Below, piece by piece: positions 35,204 through 48,013 of a stretch of DNA of 64,000 nt. A program made the position numbers and the translations under genes. The stretch covers positions 2,852,001 through 2,916,000 of the forward strand of contig OX637800.1 in the NCBI GenBank assembly GCA_951802425.1, read 5' to 3'. The DNA comes from Clavaria fumosa (lineage: Eukaryota; Basidiomycota; Agaricomycetes; Agaricales; Clavariaceae). Position 1 is the stretch's first letter; each line of letters begins with the position of its first letter. Below the pieces are notes generated by a model. That model was not told the origin of the DNA, searched no databases, and was given only the letters and a program-made list of their open reading frames with translations.

Positions 35204-35465
35204 GACGGTCAAAGCATTCCTTCTTCGCCCAGGCTACACCGCTGCCACCGTAAATACTAAGAGTGGCAGGGGAAAACGCAGGAGAGCGCACGAGCAGATG
35301 AGAATGTAATAAGTGGTCGTCTGGGAACGGCGCAGAAGCAACATTCTTGTTGGATCCATCGCGGGAGTTGTTACCATCACGAGTAAAGTGCAGCATTTGA
35401 TGTTGATGTAAACAGACTTAACACAAGTACCAATCTCACGTAATAGGACCCTGGACTTATTTTTG

Positions 35466-36812
35466 ATGAACAATGATGATCTTGAAGACGAGCGCCAACC
35501 CAGGCGCCGGACCATCCATAAAATCGAGGTCGCGGATGAAAGAGTAGCACAACTTGAAGAAAGGATTAAATGCCCCTGGACCATTGCAATGACGGAACTT
35601 GGCCCTTGGACCCAGTACGTATTCCCCGTGGAACCGGTGGTACCGATGCCTTTCCTGTTTGTGGCCATATATGGGAAGAAACATGCGATACTGATGGTCG
35701 TCCCCATGTTCAAAGGACCTGCATACAGAGTTGAAAGCGATAGGCGGACGATACTTCGCAATTGGGGAGATTTCAGACGTGTACAAATGCGTGCTTGCGA
35801 AAGATGACTCTGTCGTATGTCGTCTTCCTTAACTTGGCCGACTGCTTCGCTCAAGACCTCCTCTCGGCTGTTACGCTGCTCCAGGTCGCGGTCAAGGCCC
35901 TTCGTACAATGTCAACAACTGCCGACGCGCGGCGACAGCTACACCACGTGCGATGCTTTGTTATTGTATACGATGGTAATGCTTACAATGGGGAATAGAA
36001 ACTCACAAAACTGGTCAAGGGGTGGATGCAGCTAAACCACCCCAATATCCTTCCGTGCTATGGCATAAGCAACCAATTTGGGCCCGCCATTGGCCTCGTT
36101 ATGCCCATGTGCGCCAACCGGTCCGTCACAAGATTCATGAAAATGCGGCCCGAGATCGATCGCATGTATCTTGTGAGCAGCGTTCCGTCCTCCGCTTACA
36201 CCGGAACTTGAGCGTTATGTCACGCAGGTGACTCAAATTGCCGACGGCGTTGCGTATCTTCACTCACAAGATTGCGTGCACGCCGATATTCGCGGGGTTA
36301 GTCAATTTGTGTGTCACATGATCCAGTGCAGAACGTGACCCCTCCGTTAGGCCAATGTGATGATATCCGATGACGAGGTTCCCAAGATTATGGATGTCGG
36401 ACTGAGTATCGTCGTGTCGCGATCAGAGTTCACCGTTGCGGGTACCTATGGTCCGTGTCGTTGGCAGGCGCCCGAAGTCCTTGACCCTTCCGATGAAATC
36501 CTCGACTCCGACGTCTCGCCGTACACCACTATGAGCGACGTCTATTCCCTGGGCATGACCATTCTTGAGGTGCTGAGCGACCGGATACCTTTTAGTCAAC
36601 GTAGATATGATACCGTTGTCATTCTCGAAGTCCTTCGCGGAGTGCGCCCTCGCCAGCCCGCTGATGTCTCCAACAATGTCTGGAGCTTGCTACAGCGCTG
36701 CTGGAGTGCAGAGCCGAGCAAACGGCCACCAGCTAGTATGGTTGGTACATGGTTGAAGGCAATACGCTGCTTTGAATCGTTCCCGGCGACCTGTACACGA
36801 CAAAGCAAATAA
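35466..36812 (+). CDS. Degenerate TKL-type protein kinase
   Basis: Exons inferred: 35466 to about 35616, about 35712-35817, about 35884-35946, about 36006-36171, about 36227-36297 and about 36354-36812. Kinase features in order: a weak glycine loop (AIGEISDVYKC), VAVKALR with the ATP Lys, LNHPNILPCYGI, catalytic loop HADIRGANVMI (His-Ala-Asp instead of HRD, catalytic Asp and Asn kept), DVG in place of DFG, APEVLDP and SDVYSLGMTILEVLS. The C terminus follows RCWSAEPSKRPPAS. This is the common agaricomycete tyrosine-kinase-like type. Loss of loop glycines and of the DFG Phe leaves catalysis uncertain. The first exon is the least certain part. Confidence 0.75.
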
Positions 36813-37036
36813 AAATCCGTTGCTTGCGTAATGTCCGAGTGGGCTCGAAAAGGGCGGAAGGGTTGCTATCCACGTCCGGCGCTTGGAGCAGGTCAGGGTC
36901 AACCTCGGTCTTAGTGAGACCATGATAGCCGCTTACCTGTACCGCAATCGAGGCGGGTGATGATTGCTTCCGACTGACAGGGGACGATCGCTTACCCTAT
37001 GGAGCCTCTCTAACCCCTGCGTTCGACTCCTTACAT

Positions 37037-38521
37037 TCATCGTTTCTTCCCTTCGAAATCCATTAACTTCCAAATGCTAACCCTACCTTCCTTCCCACCG
37101 CCGATAAGCCAACGACTTCTCGCCTCTTGTTCCTCTACGTTCATGCCATCTTCGTTGTCGGCTTCGGCGGTGTCTCTCGTGCCAGCAAGGACACTCGCGA
37201 ACGTGATTGCCTGGCATGCTCCCTTGTGGTAATCAAGCGTTCCGAGGGACTTGAATGATTTCGTAGAATAGAGACGAATGCTGTTAAGCGCGTATGGCGA
37301 AAGACAGGTCAATATTGGGAAGAGGACTAGCGGAAGGCGCGTGAGAGGAATTCACCAACCTCCCATCCCAACCACCTATCGCGCACACCTTTCCGTCGCC
37401 TCGTATAGCCACACTTCCGTTGCCAGGATGTTTCGTCCTATAAACGGCATTGGCACCACTCACAACCAAGTCATACTTTCCGATCAGATGGTCAACTGAC
37501 ACGGTGAGTGCCAGTAAATTGTCCCTAGACACAGCCATCGCCATAACTTGAATCCCATATCATTAGTCAAGAATGGTCCGCAAGGAAAGTGGTACGTCCT
37601 TCGCTTACCAGATTCAGCATGCAGCTTAACGCTCCAGAGCATTTGCCAGCCTACGCCTTCGACGGATGTAGCAAGTTTTGACTGTGAGGCGGAGAAGCGT
37701 CTGAGTGCGACGGAGCCATTCTCATGCGCAGTGAGGACGTGTAAGTTTGAAGATGTTGACGAGGCAGAGGGGACACAAAAGAGATGGAGAGCCATTAAGA
37801 TACCTGAGGCGTGATGGAGTGTACAGCCGATGATCAGAGTGGGCTGTAAAGAACTGACCTGTGGCGTTGGTTCCTCTTTCGCGCGTACCGAGGTCAATTT
37901 TCCCAACCGCCGCGTGTATACGGCTCTTGGATGGTATTTCCCAGACATCAACCTATCGTGAAGTAAGCCTTCTGGCACGCTTTAAAATACCAGAAGGAAG
38001 CAAACGCACCAGAGCTGACTCGACCAGATTTGGAACAGCAACCAAGGCATTGCCTTTGGAGTAATCAAGAGGCGACAGTGAGAATCGACAATAATTGAGA
38101 GCGTTCACGTCGAGAATGAAAAGCAGAGAAGGTGTTGATGAAACGATTTCGGGTAATGCGGTAGAGCTTCCAACGCAAATTGGCGGGTCGTCCACCAAGT
38201 CAATACGAGTCCAAAAGCACAACTTGTTATCTCGCCCATGACTATACAAAAAATGTGAAAGGTATGCATTTCTTCCAGAAGGTTGCTTACGGACGTTACG
38301 ACATTCTTTGCCCATTCCTGTACGCCCAGCACAGATGATGAATGAGCGGTAAAAGACGTAATAGCACGGATGGTATGAGTGGAGGTGATCACGACAATTC
38401 CAGATGCATCGGCTGAGTATATGCGCTCGTTGTCGTCGGAGATATAGAGAGCGGTGACGGCAGATGTGTGGGAGCGCAAGAGATGACTTGGTGCCGGCGG
38501 AGGTGATGGTAATCTGGACAT
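37037..38521 (-). CDS. ASA1: WD40 protein ASA1 (ASTRA-associated protein 1)
   Basis: Several exons, about 400 residues. The N terminus reads MSRLPSPPPAPSHLLRSHTS followed by AVTALYISDDNERIYSADAS and SGIVVITSTHTIRAI, the first WD blade. Later come HGRDNKLCFWTR and the C-terminal WLIGGGKEGRVSIWKLMDF. These match fungal ASA1 and animal GNB1L, WD40 proteins that work with Tel2-Tti1-Tti2 in maturation of PIKK kinases and with the ASTRA complex. The start at 38521 is chosen because the preceding in-frame region lacks family sequence. Confidence 0.85.
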
Positions 38522-38734
38522 GAGGTAGAGGTGCTGCTCGCATTCGCCAAAGCACCGTGACCTCGGCACTTGCCGGCATCACCCCTTGCCATAAACGGTG
38601 CTGGGGACGTATTTACCCTCCTCTGTTCAAGTAACTCTTCATTCACATCATTGAGTTTCAGAGCGTCTATCGCTAATTCACATTCGTCTTTCCCTCAAGA
38701 AAACGCAGATTATAATCGAAAGTCTGCGCTTAAT

Positions 38735-39349
38735 ATGTCGAGCTGGTGAGCGCCATTCAACCTATTTCACTCACACGACACAGACGGTATGAAACGACAG
38801 GGTGGATGCAACGTTGCTTTTATTGGTTCGAAACCTTCCAAGTTGAATCCTAATTCATGGACTGCGCTCAATCAATACCTTCTTCAGACGATCGGGTTCT
38901 TTGCTGGTATTGTCTGGTTAGTCTTCTATGCCAAGAAAGTAGCATTCAAAGCCGTTGAGCACACCAAAGAAAAGTACGCGAGCCGATCTGGCGCAGTTTA
39001 GAATCGTCTGACTCTCCACTTCCAGCCTTAAAAGCCGAGGCCTCGACATCACTGACAAAGGTGTGTCAGTCAAAACGACTCGCCGATTCGACAGGGAAGA
39101 TTACGTGGATGCTACCCAGCGGTGAGTCGTGTGGTTCCTGAGAGTTGGAGATCACCTTGCGAACGACTCCGTTCTAGCGGATTCATCAAGGCTATGGGTG
39201 CTTCGTCGTTTGGGCCCTCAGGAAACTCTGACGGCTCGCCTTCCCCTCGGACTCCACCTCCCGTACAACGGAAAGATTCCTCAGGTTCAAATGCCACATC
39301 TGAGGGCGAAAAGAAGAAGAGCATCTTTCGGCGAAAGGCGCCTTCTTAA
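38735..39349 (+). CDS. Small single-pass membrane protein, conserved type unknown
   Basis: Exons near 38789-38975, 39027-39120 and 39179-39349 join in frame: one TM helix (TIGFFAGIVWLVFYAKKVAF), then EHTKEN-LKSRGLDITDKG, VKTTRRFDREDYVDATQR and a Ser/Pro-rich tail ending in KKKSIFRRKAPS. The donor at about 38976 (GTACGC) replaces an apparent stop just downstream. The 5' end is unclear: ATGTCGAGCTG at 38735 is followed by a donor-like GTGAGC, but the simplest splice gives a stop, so either 38789 is the start or the splice differs. No known function recognised. Confidence 0.6.
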
Positions 39350-40100
39350 ACCTCCGCATAATCATCCTCTCGTCATACTCCTTCAGTGTGGGCTACCAAC
39401 TCTTCTATCTATGTAAATATTCATTCTAAACCTGTGGAGATCTAGAAGTAAATTTGTAATTTACATGTTACTAGTCTTCTGCTTCGTGAGTTTTGTGAAG
39501 ATATCGCCGTGTGATTTGGTCTTGGAGTGCTTCCCTTATTATTTAGTTAATTAACATGACATTGTGCCTTCAGAAAACCTTGCTCTGTTGTGGCAATGTA
39601 GTGCATTGGGTCACAGTAGAAAAGTACTTGTCTCTTCTGTAGTCCATTCAGTGAAACCCACTTTCATCACATTTCGAAAAGACAAAAATACCAAATGCAC
39701 CAGAGAGAATATGAAAATGGGGGGCATAATAAAATCCAACTAAATGGGCGTTTAGTCTTACTCCAATAGAAGCAATCCTTCAAGCGACTTTGCTGTAAGT
39801 GCGTGGCTACAGCAAACGATTTCCGTTTATCTCTCTCATCCCGAACACACTCTGGCCAGTAGTCCCTCTCATTTTCACATCGCATATTCCGTTTCAACAG
39901 ACACTTTCCAGATTCACCCTCTTGCCCCGATCTCCGTCAAATAATAATATTAGTTCTAAAAGTTCAGACATACACGCTCCTATACGCTACCCCAACTCAT
40001 CACCCCTCCCACGCGCAAAGATGGCGATGCTCACCGCTCGAGCTCCTAGTAGATGTACCAGACAGGTGATTACTGAAAGTAATGCACAACGCGCGTTTGT
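39350..40100. other. Intergenic region
   Basis: 3' flank of the small membrane protein gene and upstream region of the GTPase gene. No gene recognised. Confidence 0.45.
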
Positions 40101-40336
40101 GCCATGCCATTCAGAACAGAAGCGGCACCGACTTGCATTTACAAGTCACGTGTGTTTGGCAAAAGGCTGGAAAACCGCAGAACCAAGCACCGACAACTGC
40201 CTCCCAGAATAGTCACATTGCAAAAATTGTCAGTGCGTAAATCATGGGGAAACACAGTGAAACTTCCGCGTTATTGGCTCGTTGTTCGCACTGACATGGA
40301 TTACAGAAGCCGTGCCGGATAAGAGCAGTTCGCTTT

Positions 40337-42348
40337 ATGTCTTCTCGGAGACGCGCTGCAGCTGAGCGAGTTGCTCTACTAGAACTCAAAAAGGATCCTG
40401 GGGTGCCTCGTCTGCCTCGTCTGAAAGCACGTCATGCGAACCAACAACATCGCCAATCTAGAGTCGTGCGTTCTAGAGATTTTTTACGCCCATATTTCGA
40501 TTCGAGCGAATTTTGTGTTTGGCAGGCCGCGCCAACCACAATTGACAACGTCTCGCCTTCGATCTCCTCGATGCTCGCCGCTCAGCCATCCGTACATGAG
40601 CAAGAAAGTGAGCAAGAAAATGGCGATTATAGCACACGTACAAGAGCGATAGAGCAGATACGCCGGCATTATCTGCGCGTGCTACACAAGGTGATCGACG
40701 AGAGCGACATCGTCATCCTCGTGCTGGACGCGCGTGACCCAGAAGGGTGCAGAAGCCGACTCGTCGAAGAAGAGGTCCGCAGACGGGAGAGCGAGGGCAA
40801 GAAACTCGTGTTCGTCCTGAACAAGATTGGTCTGTGGGTCTCGCGCGACTTGAGATCACCTTATAAATGAACTACATCCTCCATCTACTTAGACCTTGTT
40901 CCCCGCGCTAACGCTGAAGCATGGCTGCGCTATTTGCGGCACTCTACCCTCACGCTCCCCTTCCGGTCCGTCAGCTCCACGCAACGGTCCAATCTATCAT
41001 CATCCACTACCCCCTCCCTACTGCGTCTGCTCAAGGCGTGCAGACCCAGCGCTGCGCAAAGTGTGACTGTTGGAGTAGTTGGGTACCCGAATGTAGGGAA
41101 AAGCAGTCTGATCAATTCGCTGAAGCGAGCAAAAGTCAGTGATCTCTAATAGAGTCGTGAAATATTGTCCCAAATTAACCGATGTAAGTATAGGTGTGCG
41201 CAGTCGCGGCGCAGCCAGGGCACACCAAAGATTTGCAATCAGTGCAACTTGAGCGTGGCATTAAGGTCATAGATTCGCCTGGTGTGGTTTTCGACGACGA
41301 TGACGACCACTCCCGTGGCGGAGGAGCTGGTACTAGCAAAGGTAACATATTGCTAAGAAACGTCATCAAGGTTGATGATGTAGAAGACCCGATTGCCGTA
41401 GGTACGATGTGATTTTACCGATCTTCATTGCTCAATCTGACCAGCATGCCAGTGGAAGAAATACAGGCGCGGACTGATGCGGAGACCTTACAGATAATCT
41501 ACAAATTGCCGCCTTTTGGATCAGCGCGTGAATTTTTGACCATGTTGGCCCTGACTCATGGACGCTTATTAAAGGTAAGATGGCTCTTTGCCAATCTTAA
41601 ACAGAGTTTGACGACATACAGGGCGGAGCCCCTGATATCCTCGCCACAGCCCGTTCAGTCCTCAAGGACTGGAATCAACAAAAAATTCCATACTTTTCTG
41701 TTCCTCCAGCTATACATCCGTCGTCGGTACCCGATCCAGTGCCTGCACCAGGGGCAGAGAACGTAGGGCAAGCGCAAATACTCGCAGAACTCGGGAAACC
41801 ATTTGAGCTAGAGGGGCTGTTTGGGGCTGCTGACTCTGGTGCCTTCGGCATCCTTGGCGCAGACGAAGCCCCGAACACGGCAGATACAGGACCGGCCGGA
41901 CAGTCAGACGACATTGGGGCTATGGAAGACGATGGGTAGTCCTCTCTGCTCCCCAGCCGTCTGGTCCTGACTGATCTGCCTTTTGGTGTCCGGCATTGCG
42001 GCCAGCGCCTTGATGGAAACCTATGCGAACCCACGCAAGCGTTCCAGATCACTTTCTTCTGTCGCCTGCATGTCCCCCGCTTCGCCGCCGCAGGATCGGG
42101 CGCCCGCCTTCGTCGTCGACGGTGACTGGGGCGGTCGCCCCATGCCGACTCGTGCGCCCAAGCGTCTGCGTCGCTCGAAGGTGTTGTCGGACACACACGA
42201 GCGCATGGCGGAGCATAACCCACTGAGCCGCCGGGCGCTGAAAAAAGAGGCTAAAAAGGCCCGGCGAGCGAATAGGCCACGGACAAGCGCGGGAGGCGGA
42301 GACGGGATGGAGATTGATGATGGCCTCGGGTTCATGTTCACGGCTTAG
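40337..42348 (+). CDS. NUG1: Nucleolar GTPase NUG1/GNL3 (Grn1) family
   Basis: A circularly permuted GTPase: G4 NKID (formed by splicing between about 40829 and 40893), then G1 GYPNVGKSS (about 41080), G2 PGHTKDLQS and G3 DSPGVV. Before G4 stand DIVILVLDARDPEGCRSRLV and the basic KKDPGVPRLPRLK stretch; after G3 come the EREFL-like region (SAREFLTMLALTHGRLLKGG) and a basic C terminus ending GMEIDDGLGFMFTA. Introns near 41134-41193, 41404-41445, 41573-41621 and 41936-41985 fit. The family exports and matures 60S pre-ribosomes. The usual basic N terminus is not clear upstream of 40337, so the true start may lie at 40104-40330 in another exon. Confidence 0.85.
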
Positions 42349-42582
42349 GGCTTTCGCGCAACGCGATGCGCCTTGCTTATCTGCAAACATTTTTTTGCTT
42401 CCGTAGCATTGAGCTCCGCCTACCACGATATCACAAGCTAGAGAAATAAATGTACTGTACAAGAAGCGCGCGCGTAGCGCATGAGGCTCCGCGCGGTGGT
42501 GCCGGGGAAGGTCGGCGGGCTAGCATTTGGCGTCGTCGCCCGATCTGGAAGGACCGAAACTTCGACTCACATGACTTCACTT

Positions 42583-42712
42583 GCATTGCTAGAAGTACAG
42601 TCCAGTCCAGGATACAGTAGTCGACGTACAGAAAATAACTTCGCATTGCATTGCTGTAGTACAGGACAGGACAGAATGTAGTTGACATACAGAAATACAA
42701 ATATGTGATCAG
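42583..42712. repeat. About 65-bp imperfect tandem duplication
   Basis: gcattgct...agtacag...cagtc...acatacagaaa occurs at 42583 and 42648 with scattered differences. It forms the left margin of receptor-like repeat copy 2. Confidence 0.6.
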
Positions 42713-44150
42713 AGAAAGTCCTCCCTCCTCTCCACTGTCTCAATGTCTGAGCCACTAACACATATGGATACTGCACCCTGAGGAGGGTCCGAATTAAACA
42801 AAAAGAGTCCATCACGGGTATAGAAGAACAGGAGGCAATTACAAAGCCCGCTGAGGTCGAAGATAAAAGAGGTCGTCAATGCAGTGGAAGCATGGCTACG
42901 TCCGGACACAAATTGCGCCCAGCGAGCTCCACTGAGCGGTATCCCGAGAACAAAATAGATGACGGGATACCTAGAAAACGGTTCAGTCGAATCTTAGAAA
43001 TCTTGGAAAAATAAAACTCACAAAATCATGTAATACGCAAAGCTAGACCTGGATTGCCGATCATCCTTTGACTTGCGGCGAACCCGAAATCTCCACCAGG
43101 GCAGTCCTGGATGTCGACTGATGTAGAACCCCAACCTCCAGAAAAATAGAGGCAAGTAACACAAAAATGAAATGAGCATAGCCAGCCACAACCATGCATA
43201 AAACGCCAGCAGTTTGAACTGGAAGCCGGCGTTGACCCAACACCAGTACTGGCATAAGTTTAGCGTGGAGACGAACGTGGATGAGTTGCCGCGCTCACAG
43301 GTGTTGGCGTAAAAAATTCATGCCGTCGCTCACGGGTGCTCACTAACAGGATCAACGGGCACAGGATGACAAATGCCCATATGATCCCAACAACAATCCT
43401 CGGCGTGATAAGAGAGGAAAAGTGCCTGCCATACCACACGACGAAGAACGTATGGACTGCAATGGCCTTCATAATGAATGAGTGTCTGATCAATAAAATG
43501 AAGAGTCGTGGTACATACGGCGGTAGTCAGGGCTACTGCAGTTTCCCCTACAGTTAGGATGTATCCTAATGTGATGCGGAACGTCATTTTAAGTTGTGAA
43601 GTAAAATGATGAGGACAGTCATCACCCTGCGCCTTGCAGAAGTTCCCAGGTCGGACTCGTCCTACGACGACCGACCGTAGATTCCATGTGTCGCCGAGGG
43701 CTTCCAGGAAATCACCGACGAACAGCGAAAGCTGACCAAAACGTCAGGCATGCGCTGCCACTAGACCATAAGGGCACTTACCAGGTACATTTCGATTGGA
43801 TATGTTACCAATCGCCATCTCTTGACCTTCCGTCTGTAACTGACCACGTTTATCTGAAAGAAATGTCAGTCTAGACCGGAATTGCAGACGGAAATTATGA
43901 CTGACTGAAATCCTCAGGAGCAGCCAGGATACTGCAATCAATGATGCGACAGGAGCAAGCGATGCCGCCTTCACAAAATCAGCACCTCATTGCAGCAAGA
44001 CGGAGCCAACCCACGAAGAGAGCAACACTCTCAATACGACTGAGACATGTATAATGATTACTGGAAACCCTAGCGAGTTCCAGCTCTGCCGCGGTGCAAT
44101 CGGTGCTCATGGCTGGGTGGAAATGGTCGAGTAGAGAGTGGGTCGACCTG
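42609..44150 (-). pseudogene. Multi-pass (7TM receptor-like) gene, repeat copy 2
   Basis: Nearly the same sequence as 23486-24902 in the same orientation, with the same hydrophobic segments (WAFVILCPLILLVSTRER, FIFDLSGLCNCLLFF). It keeps 21 nt near 43115, 13 nt near 43826 and 4 nt near 43999 that copy 1 lacks. Near 43999 a GT donor is present that copy 1 has lost, so this copy is nearer to the intact form. A complete reading frame was still not assembled, so function is unproven. Confidence 0.55.
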
Positions 44151-46115
44151 GTTGGCGAAGTTCAGCGCTCGAGGCGGCGAGCTTTTATGTTCACCCAGAT
44201 TTTGCTGGCCTATTTTGGCCGTGGAGCTCTTTCTAATTAGGAGATGGGGTTGAGCGTGTCTTCTATACAGCATCGCGCGGCCAGGATTGCTGGATATGCC
44301 CATGTCAGAATGACGGCTGCAAATTTGTCACATGACCTTTGCACGTCTTGTGGTTCGTCGAACTGCCCCCAGATCCCATTCGACGCGCTTTCGAGTTCTG
44401 CGTCCCATGAGTGAATCATCGAAGGCTAGCCAGTCCAATTTTCCAGGGCCGACAGCATTCAGGGCAGCAGCGGTGGTATTGTGCAGCATGACACCACACG
44501 ATCATAGGGTTGAGTTTTCGCACACGCACTGCCCACTGTTTGAAATTGGATGGTGTGTGGTCGATGCCTTTTTGAAATAAAAGGCGTTCAGTGAGAATTT
44601 CTCGAAGTCACATGCAGGAATTGTCTTACCATTCAAACTTTAAATCTTCAAGCTTCAACTTCAAGCTTTAAGTGCTCAAGCCTCAGGTCCCGGGGAACGT
44701 ACTAACATTTCCAACGATTGACGTCAGTCATGTGCTTTCAGCAACGCCGCGGCTCACTGCATCATGATCGCATCACTTCGTTGTTGTGAGACCATTTGTT
44801 GGAGAACCACAGTGAATGATGCCAGAAAATTTCCGGACAAATTCTCTGGCAAATGGGGATATCGCTTCCGTACCTTATTCAAAATCATCCTGTATGCTGA
44901 AGGCTAGCGGACACTTGCGCCCCTCAATCACACTCCGCTATTTGGCAATCTTCATTCCCATCTTCAGTATATGAACAAAACGAATAGAAGACTGATGCGA
45001 TATTTGGGGTGAATCGTTGTTCCTTAACATGTGGTAAGGGAAAACTCAGCTCATGGTATCGCTCAGGCGAGAGCATGACGTACCATCTGTATTGTAAGAC
45101 CGTTATCGAAGCTGTGTCCCGCCATAGCATGCCTGCCAGCACCTATCGCCCAGCTTCATACACCGCCTTGCTCCAGACCCACATCCACTCAAACTTCCCT
45201 AACTAACTGGAAAAGCTCTCCAAAAGGTCTCCGCAGTCGTGATCAAGTTACTTGCCATTTACGCGTCTGCATTGTCAAGTTCCCTCCCAGTTCAAGGACA
45301 TTGGATACAACGGCGTGAAAGCAGGTTTGCTACCGTCTTCATCAGCAAGAAATAATAGCATACACGACATAGCGTATCGGCAAGCTCCATGTACTCAACT
45401 GGATGGCGTAGGCAGCCTACATGTGACCATCTAGCGAAGCATGCGAAGGCAATCAGTCCTGGGCTGTTTGCATTAGATTTAAAGAAGTAAACCAGTCAAA
45501 ATTTCTTAGTCTCCGTGGAGTCCTGTTCGGGCCTGCGAGAAGCTGAAAGTCAAAAAGCCAAGCTGTGAAAAAGCGGCTCACTCTCAAAATCTTTGACAGG
45601 TGGAATATCACGCTTGATTTATCTACGCGGCTGATGAGAAGCGCAAACGTAGCGCGCATGAGGATGCGCAATGGTGAGGGTTTCCGCGCAGCAACAGAGA
45701 AGCGGTGATAATATTGTCGGGAATGAGCAGGATAGGTGGCTGAACTTCCGCTGAAGTGCATCGCTGCCATATTCATGACTAGCAGTTAGGCCACCGAGAA
45801 TGATTCAAGCAACATAACTAAAGTCCAGACTTGGACTTCGTTCTTGAGTGTACGACGGACGCACTCGGCAATTCCAAATTCGGGCGCTGAAGAATTATCG
45901 ACGACCCTGAGCGAGGTGAGTCCGACTCGCTGTAAGCTATAATCCCAGCTGAACCGAGGATTCTCGAACTCACCTTAGAGTAACACCCTCCGAGTCCGAG
46001 AACCCCAGAGGCTCAGGGCAAAGCGCAGGGACGTGCTTCCCCAGTCTGTCAATATCAAAGCACAACTCGCTTGTTCTCCTTCAGCCTCTCGACTTCGATC
46101 GTTGATCTCAATGCA
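44151..46115. other. Intergenic region, no gene called
   Basis: About 2 kb. Short minus-strand frames (44924-45142, 45453-45776) lack motifs. A small run of cttcaagctt words lies at 44645-44680. Confidence 0.4.
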
Positions 46116-48013
46116 ATGCCACCCGAGTACTATAAGCTAGGCGGCAAAGGCGATCATACTCGCCGCTGGTTCGCCCGAACTGTGGATACGAAGAATAGAA
46201 CTAATTTCCCTGTGCAAGATGTTGAAGCTCTGGCAGATGCAATCGCAGGGCCGAACTCACTTCTGAGGAGGAACCCGAATTCACCAGTAGAGCTCACTCT
46301 TGGTGGGACTTATGCACATTCTAACGTTTCGCCTCGTTAAAACTGAGCCAATTGATTAGGTGTATACTCGTCTGGAGCTACCTGCCTCCTCCTTACTGCA
46401 CAGCAAGCGTCCACTATGGCCTCGTTCACAGGAGTGCCTGTCTCGCGAAATCATCCGCCCCTGAGACCAGCTGATTTCGTGTCGCTTTCACCCATCGAAT
46501 TCCCCAGCGCGGAACACTTGACGAAAAAGCTCAAAAGTTTGGTTCCTAGAGGGAAGCAATCTGGGCACGACGACAGTCAGGCTAATAAGGCATATATAGG
46601 TGCAGATGTCGGTAAAGAGCGAGGGATGTTTGAACACGGGAGGTGCGTTTCCCGCAAGCCATCTTGTTATATCTTCAATCAAAGCACTCGTAGAGTTTTT
46701 TTCAAGCTCCTTAAGGAGGAGCTGGATCCACGCAAATTCAACATATCAGATGCTTGGTCGGCGTCGACTTTCTGTCTAATTTCCATGACGTTCACCACCT
46801 GGACCATGGATCATCGTTCTCGAACCGACCGCTTACGGGATCCGAAGCTACTCGATGTGGGCTGGGTTGAAACTTCTGTACCCGAACTTGTTGTGAAGCA
46901 AGACTCAACTACACACCTCACGCTCGCCGATAACGCTATTTACACAAACAAGGACAAGGATGTTCGTGTGCTCCTTGGTCCCGTGGATATTTTCGACTCA
47001 TTGCCCTCATCTTTGTGTAGAACTTCCTCCACGGTAACACAGACAAGGTCTCTATACTTGAGCTTCGAGAACGCATCCGACTCAGATTAGAGGCTCATGG
47101 CGTCGACCCGATCGTCTTGTTGGTACTTGGCGAAGAAAGGACGAGGCATTTTTTAAGAATCTGCGGTGTTGATGGTTCTCGCTTTGTTTCGGGCCTCGAC
47201 GCGCTCCTTTACGACGAGGCACGTCTATGCACTATATAGTCTCTCATCACAAGCAGACCCCATCTATACTGCCAGGAGATGTCATCCAGATCCAAATTTA
47301 GGTCACCGCCAGGCGATCGGCGTTCACGGTCGCCTCAACGTAAATACGGCGACTCTTCTGCACCATCAGCTCGGCATTATCCAGATTCCAGTTACCGTCA
47401 CCGCTCACGTTCCCCTCAACACGATCACCGGGGGAAGCTCAGGCAGACATCCTCGTCGGAGCGCCACTATCACGACGATCGTCGCCAACCTGACCAATGG
47501 GCTACCTCCTCTGGCTCGCAGCGACACGAGAGGCACCCAAACCGGAGCAGTCAACAGGACCCGACACAGGGGCGTGAAACACGCGCCCAGCGGCCCATCC
47601 ACCTGGTCGACGTTCTAAAGATGGGTCGCGTCGTTATGAAAAGTGGAGATCTCAATGACGACTGCGAAGCGTCTGTTTTGAAGCTCACTTCAGTCCTTCG
47701 CGAGCCTCATACGCTGCGCGGATGGTGCGCAGGCAACGAGTGTCAGTGAGTACACTGAAAAACATTTGCTTGACCATGGATATCGATTTACGCTATCTAC
47801 AGCCTTTTATTTAATCTGTGGCTATCTATGATAGCAGGGTCCCCGGTTGATGAGCAAGGGGTTGAGAGGAACGCAAAAGTTGTCGCTAGCATCCAAAATC
47901 ATGAGGCAAGTGGGTCTAGGGACCCCAATGACTTTGTTCCCGGAGGCGTGGGAAGAGCGACAGCTATACCGGCGCCCTACGGGTATGGCTCCTCAGATGA
48001 CGATTCTGAATAG
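46116..48013 (+). CDS. Gfd2/YDR514C-like (RNase H-fold) protein with RS-rich tail
   Basis: Starts MPPEYYKLGGKGDHTRRWF. Later exons give KLLKEELDPRKFNISDAW, LLDVGWVETSVPE, then after an intron (about 46965-47021) NFLHGNTDKVSILELRERIR, VLLVLGEERTRHFLRICGVD and GSRFVSGLDALLYDEA. This pattern resembles the Gfd2/YDR514C C-terminal domain common in fungi, an exonuclease-like fold. From 47280 the product is Arg/Ser-rich (RSRSPQRKYG, RHRSRSPQHD), then GDLNDDCEASVLKLTSVLRE, and after an intron LFNLWLSMIAGSP, ending SSDDDSE. The acidic residues expected in the first strand are not visible near 46780, so activity is doubtful. The join near 47220-47279 is unresolved. Confidence 0.55.

Noticed and set aside
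35234..35854. 206-codon minus-strand open frame
   Set aside because: Overlaps the kinase exons on the plus strand, whose motifs are recognisable; no motif on the minus strand.
45453..45776. 107-codon minus-strand open frame
   Set aside because: No motif, no splice partner and ordinary composition; treated as chance.
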